From assembly GCF_042852765.1 (NCBI RefSeq), contig NZ_AP031414.1: a stretch of 64,000 nt of DNA; one strand, written 5' to 3'. The translations under genes and the position numbers were made by a program. Of the stretch, positions 60,957-64,000 are shown in pieces. The first letter of the stretch is position 1. Each line of letters starts with the position of its first letter. Under the pieces are notes generated by a model. That model worked only from the letters and a program-made list of their open reading frames with translations. It was not told the origin of the DNA and made no database searches. This stretch comes from Schaedlerella glycyrrhizinilytica_A. GTDB taxonomy: Bacteria > Bacillota > Clostridia > Lachnospirales > Lachnospiraceae.

Positions 60957-62240
60957 ATGGGACAGGGCAATATAATAGGATATGAGATCAACGAGAAGAC
61001 ATGCCAGATCAGCTTTTATAATGAACAGCAGCTGGAACCGGAGACGCTGGAAGTCGATGCGGACAATTACCAGATCCCGCTGATCATCGGGAAACTCAGG
61101 GATACCTGGGCGTATGGAAAAGAAGCGAAACGTCTGGCGACGATCAAAGAGGGATTTGCCGTGACCAGACTTCTCGAGAGGAGTCTGAACGGGGAAAAGA
61201 TCGAATTTGGGGAGGAGACATATGATGCAGTCTGGCTTCTTTCCAAGTTTGTGCAGATGTCGCTGCTCTCGTTTCCGCAGATCGACGGGATCGTGTTCAC
61301 TGTGCCGGAGCTGACGGAAGAACTGGCACAGCTTCTGCGCGGGATCGCCGTGCGGATGAATATCGACAAACAGCATATTTTTATTCAGGATTACAAGGAA
61401 AGTTTCTGCAACTACTTGTTTTACCAGCCGAAAGAATTGTGGCAGTATGACGCGGCGTTATTTTGCTGTGACCGAAATGAGATCAAGGCGTATATGCTCC
61501 GACGGCTGAAACCGGGGCTTGGCGGCGGCAGGACGACGTTTGTGACGGTGGATGAAGTGGCGAGCGCGCATATGAAAGAACTGGCGGCGGTATATCCGGT
61601 CCTGAATGAAGACAAGGCGAAAGATGCGGACGCGCGTTTCTGTAAGTTTATCGAGGGCGTGTTCGATAAGCGGATCGTCTCTTCGGTCTTTCTGACCGGG
61701 GAGGGATTTGAGAATAATTGGTATCCGAAGTCGCTGCGCGTGCTTTGCAACGGGCGGAGAGCGTTTATCGGAAACAATCTGTACAGCAAGGGCGCATGTT
61801 ATACGGCATACCGGAAGATGTTTATGCACATTGAGGATCCGGTCTATTTATCGGAAAGTAAACTGACCGATCAGATCACGGTCAATATGCGGGTCGGCGG
61901 ACAGGAGATGTGGTATCCGATCGTGTCATGGGGGGCGCAGTGGTATGAGTCGAACAATCAGTGGGAAGTTCTTCTGGAGGATGTGCAGGATATCGAATTG
62001 CATGTGGAATCGCTGATCCAGGGGACACTTCGCACCGAAGTGATCTCACTGGATAAATTTCCGCGGCGCGGCGAATATTCGATGCGTCTGCAGATCGAGA
62101 CATTATTCTTGGATGAGAAGACCTGTAAGATAACCGTGCGGGATGTGGGATTCGGAGAGTTTTTCCTTGCAACGGATTTTCAGGAGGAGAAGATTATACA
62201 TTTAGGAGGCAACGATGGGAAGTTTGGTTCTTTGTCATGA
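60957..62240 (+). CDS. DUF5716-like protein, possibly with an actin/Hsp70-like ATPase fold
   Basis: The 427-aa soluble protein starts GNIIGYEINEKTCQISFYN, like a phosphate-1 strand pair of actin/Hsp70 folds. It continues with a domain containing EKIEFGEETYDAVWLLSKFV and GIVFTVPELTEELAQLLRGI. Later come DAALFCCDRNEIKAYMLRRL and SSVFLTGEGFENNWYPKSLR with RRAFIGNNLYSKGACY, an arrangement like the adenosine region of Hsp70. A C-terminal beta domain (about 300-427) follows. The classical Gly-rich phosphate loops are not strict, so ATP binding is unproved. It lies 26 nt after the large DUF5717-like gene and overlaps the TPR gene by 26 nt. Function unknown. Confidence 0.7.
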   Translation: MGQGNIIGYEINEKTCQISFYNEQQLEPETLEVDADNYQIPLIIGKLRDTWAYGKEAKRLATIKEGFAVTRLLERSLNGEKIEFGEETYDAVWLLSKFVQMSLLSFPQIDGIVFTVPELTEELAQLLRGIAVRMNIDKQHIFIQDYKESFCNYLFYQPKELWQYDAALFCCDRNEIKAYMLRRLKPGLGGGRTTFVTVDEVASAHMKELAAVYPVLNEDKAKDADARFCKFIEGVFDKRIVSSVFLTGEGFENNWYPKSLRVLCNGRRAFIGNNLYSKGACYTAYRKMFMHIEDPVYLSESKLTDQITVNMRVGGQEMWYPIVSWGAQWYESNNQWEVLLEDVQDIELHVESLIQGTLRTEVISLDKFPRRGEYSMRLQIETLFLDEKTCKITVRDVGFGEFFLATDFQEEKIIHLGGNDGKFGSLS

Positions 62241-62982
62241 CAAACATGCGGCGCATCCCTACGAGATCACAAGGATCCACTGCAAGATCTTTACGATAGA
62301 AGAATTATGTTATTATCTGTGCAACAATCTCTATCTGATCGATTATACGATCATGAATGAGCAGCTCTGCGCATGGCTCGATGAAGAGCTGGGGATGCAC
62401 GATCTGGCGGGAATGCTCCGGGATGTGATCCGGATGCACGGAACAGTGGAGAAATTCGTTCTGACGATCTTAAAATATTCGAAGATCTATCGTGATCCGG
62501 AGATGATCCGGATCCAGAACGTATTGGAACGTCTGAAAAACCAGAAAGACATTGAGCGGCAGAAATATAAGGCGGACAATCTTCTTGAGAGCGGCGAGAT
62601 CGAGGAAGCGATCCTTGTCTATCAGGCGATCTTAAATCAGGAAAAAGACGAGACGGTGGATGCAAAATTTTACGGACGGATCTATGCCGGGCTCGGCGCT
62701 GCATACGGCAAGCAGTTCTTGTATCAGGAATCGGCAAAGATGTATGACCGGGCGTATCAGATCTGCGAGGACCGCGCGCTGTTAAAGCCGTATCTCTATG
62801 CTTCCTATAAATATATGTCGTTGGAGGAATATCATATCCTGTTGACGAAACATGACGAGTATGTGGAGATCAATGCACAGATGCGTCAGGAAATGGAAGA
62901 CATCAAAGAGAATCTGCAACTGGAATTGAATGATGTGATGCTGGAGAAATGGAAACGTCAGTACCGCCGAAGCCATATTTAG
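62215..62982 (+). CDS. TPR-repeat protein of the DUF5717/DUF5716 operon
   Basis: The 255-aa soluble protein has an N-terminal region of about 110 residues (starting GSLVLCHDKHAAHPYEITRI) that I do not recognise. It is followed by two or three TPR-like helical pairs at about 115-200, with ADNLLESGEIEEAILVYQAI and GLGAAYGKQFLYQESAKMYD. A charged C-terminal coiled segment (MRQEMEDIKENLQLELNDVM) ends the protein. AGGAGG precedes ATG 62215. It overlaps the end of the DUF5716-like gene by 26 nt, which indicates coupled translation and likely a shared complex. TPRs usually bind partner proteins. It is the last gene of the operon. Confidence 0.75.
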   Translation: MGSLVLCHDKHAAHPYEITRIHCKIFTIEELCYYLCNNLYLIDYTIMNEQLCAWLDEELGMHDLAGMLRDVIRMHGTVEKFVLTILKYSKIYRDPEMIRIQNVLERLKNQKDIERQKYKADNLLESGEIEEAILVYQAILNQEKDETVDAKFYGRIYAGLGAAYGKQFLYQESAKMYDRAYQICEDRALLKPYLYASYKYMSLEEYHILLTKHDEYVEINAQMRQEMEDIKENLQLELNDVMLEKWKRQYRRSHI

Positions 62983-63033
62983 CAGGCGGTGGACGTTTTA
63001 TCGGTGAAGAAGTGCGAGATTATTATCTGCGAG

Positions 63034-63062
63034 TTGACATCAGCCATAATGTGTGTTATTAT
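63034..63062 (+). promoter_or_regulatory. Promoter of the ABC transporter binding-protein gene
   Basis: Perfect TTGACA (63034-63039), 17-bp spacer, TATTAT (63057-63062), 75 nt before the start codon. Confidence 0.78.
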
Positions 63063-63136
63063 ATCCAAGTAATTTAGCGTGGTAAAGTGGTCAATTAGTA
63101 AAAGAATGACGTGCCACGGCAGGGAGGAGAATGACG

Positions 63137-64000
63137 ATGAAAAAGAAAATGGCATTGCTGCTTGCGGCGGCACTTACGATGACAACAATTTTGACCGGAT
63201 GCGGCGGAGGAAACGAGGAGAACGCAGATAAGCAATCCGATGTGACTGCGGAAGATGCGAAAGAGGAAAACGCATCGGGGGATTCGGTTTCCGAGGGCGG
63301 AACCGTCTTTACCGTTGGATTTGATGCGGAATATCCGCCATACGGTTATATGGATGAAAACGGAGAATATACCGGATTTGACTTGGAGCTTGCACAGGCA
63401 GTCTGTGATCTGGAGGGCTGGGAACTGGTGAAAAAACCGATCAACTGGGATTCCAAAGACATGGAACTGAATTCCGGATCCATCGACTGTATCTGGAATG
63501 GATTTACGATGAACGGGCGCGAAGATGATTATACATTTTCCGATTCCTATGTGGATAACAGCCAGGTGATCGTCGTTGCGGAAGACTCCGGAATCGATAC
63601 GCTAGATGCACTGGCAGGAAAGGTTGTCGGCGTACAGGCGGCGTCGGCGGCGCTGGAACTTTTGCAGAGTGAAGAGGAGGGCGGTCAGAAAGCGTTGGCG
63701 GATACATTCGGATCGCTGAATGAATTTGCTGATTACAATACCGCATTTACCGAGCTGCAGGCAGGAGCGCTGGATGCGCTTGCGATCGACATCGGCGTGG
63801 CAAAATACCAGATCAAATCCAGAGGAGACGGATACAAGATCGTGGATGAGACACTCAATACGGAACAATATGCAGTCGCATTTAAAAAGGGAAATCAGGA
63901 ACTTTGCGATAAGATCAATGCGGATCTGCAGAAACTGACAGATGACGGTACGGTTGCCGAATTGGCAGAGAAATATGAGATTGCCGATATGGTCACACTG
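63137..64000 (+). CDS. Amino-acid ABC transporter substrate-binding lipoprotein (cut by window end)
   Basis: This open frame runs past the right edge (288 codons visible, no stop). It starts with a lipoprotein signal, MKKKMALLLAAALTMTTILTG with lipid-attached C22 next, an acidic linker, and then a family-3 solute-binding domain: FTVGFDAEYPPYGYMDENGE, YTGFDLELAQAVCDLEGWEL and NGFTMNGREDDYTFSDSYVD. It should bind a polar amino acid outside the cell and pass it to an ABC permease expected just beyond the window. ATG 63137 is preferred over ATG 63131 since AGGAG lies 7 nt before it. It has its own strong promoter. Confidence 0.93.
   Translation, partial: MKKKMALLLAAALTMTTILTGCGGGNEENADKQSDVTAEDAKEENASGDSVSEGGTVFTVGFDAEYPPYGYMDENGEYTGFDLELAQAVCDLEGWELVKKPINWDSKDMELNSGSIDCIWNGFTMNGREDDYTFSDSYVDNSQVIVVAEDSGIDTLDALAGKVVGVQAASAALELLQSEEEGGQKALADTFGSLNEFADYNTAFTELQAGALDALAIDIGVAKYQIKSRGDGYKIVDETLNTEQYAVAFKKGNQELCDKINADLQKLTDDGTVAELAEKYEIADMVTL

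Noticed and set aside
1..64000. CRISPR array, rRNA operon, intact IS element or prophage
   Set aside because: No regularly spaced direct repeats, rRNA sequence, transposase or phage structural genes were seen; the only recombinase is the orphan at 515-1459.

Overview
The window looks like a chromosomal segment of a spore-forming Clostridia bacterium, most likely a member of the Lachnospiraceae. The signs are a full set of sporulation genes (cotJABC, spoIIGA, sigE, sigG), AGGAGG-type ribosome sites, several UUG/GUG starts, surface proteins with WYY-type cell-wall-binding repeats, and a three-gene operon (large DUF5717-like protein, DUF5716-like protein, TPR protein) that I associate with Lachnospiraceae. 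The genus cannot be fixed from the sequence alone. No rRNA, CRISPR array, intact insertion sequence or prophage was seen.

Layout. 1-6750: the tail of a PD-(D/E)XK nuclease/ATPase, an orphan tyrosine recombinase, then three secreted proteins in tandem (CHAP amidase-like, NlpC/P60-like, metallo-beta-lactamase-like), each ending in WYY repeats. 6855-9436: a DUF3048 lipoprotein and the cotJABC spore coat operon, followed by a tRNA-Pro on the minus strand. 9832-15063: a YitT/YczE-like membrane protein, asparagine synthetase next to a SEDS glycosyltransferase (FtsW/SpoVE family), DegV and a small membrane protein. 15268-27546: the division and cell wall cluster mraZ-rsmH-ftsL-PBP-PBP-mraY-murD-ftsW-ftsQ-ftsZ, with a clear promoter and five MraZ boxes in front. 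27595-33582: spoIIGA-sigE under a Spo0A-type promoter, then a beta-CASP nuclease and a Na+/proline symporter wedged between sigE and sigG.

33731-43275: mostly housekeeping genes (HAD phosphatase, pth, mfd, a PrsA-like foldase, an RmlD-like reductase, a DAACS symporter). 43279-56837: a HipA-like orphan kinase, ABC-F protein, patatin, polyphosphate kinase, galM, topB, a nucleotidyltransferase-like hexapeptide protein, a divergent LysR/acetyltransferase pair, a cytidylate-kinase-like protein and a flavodiiron protein. 57047-64000: an ArsC/Spx-like protein, the DUF5717/DUF5716/TPR operon and the start of an amino-acid ABC transporter binding protein, cut by the window end.

The strongest undescribed signals are (i) a 270-bp multi-hairpin repeat element at 40634-40903, with an internally deleted short form at 9518-9563 and a decayed relative near 34799; (ii) the DUF5717/DUF5716/TPR operon, whose middle protein may have an actin/Hsp70-like fold; (iii) a 17-bp hairpin that buries the ribosome site of the second PBP gene; and (iv) the cluster of three enzyme-plus-WYY-repeat surface proteins beside a lone integrase.
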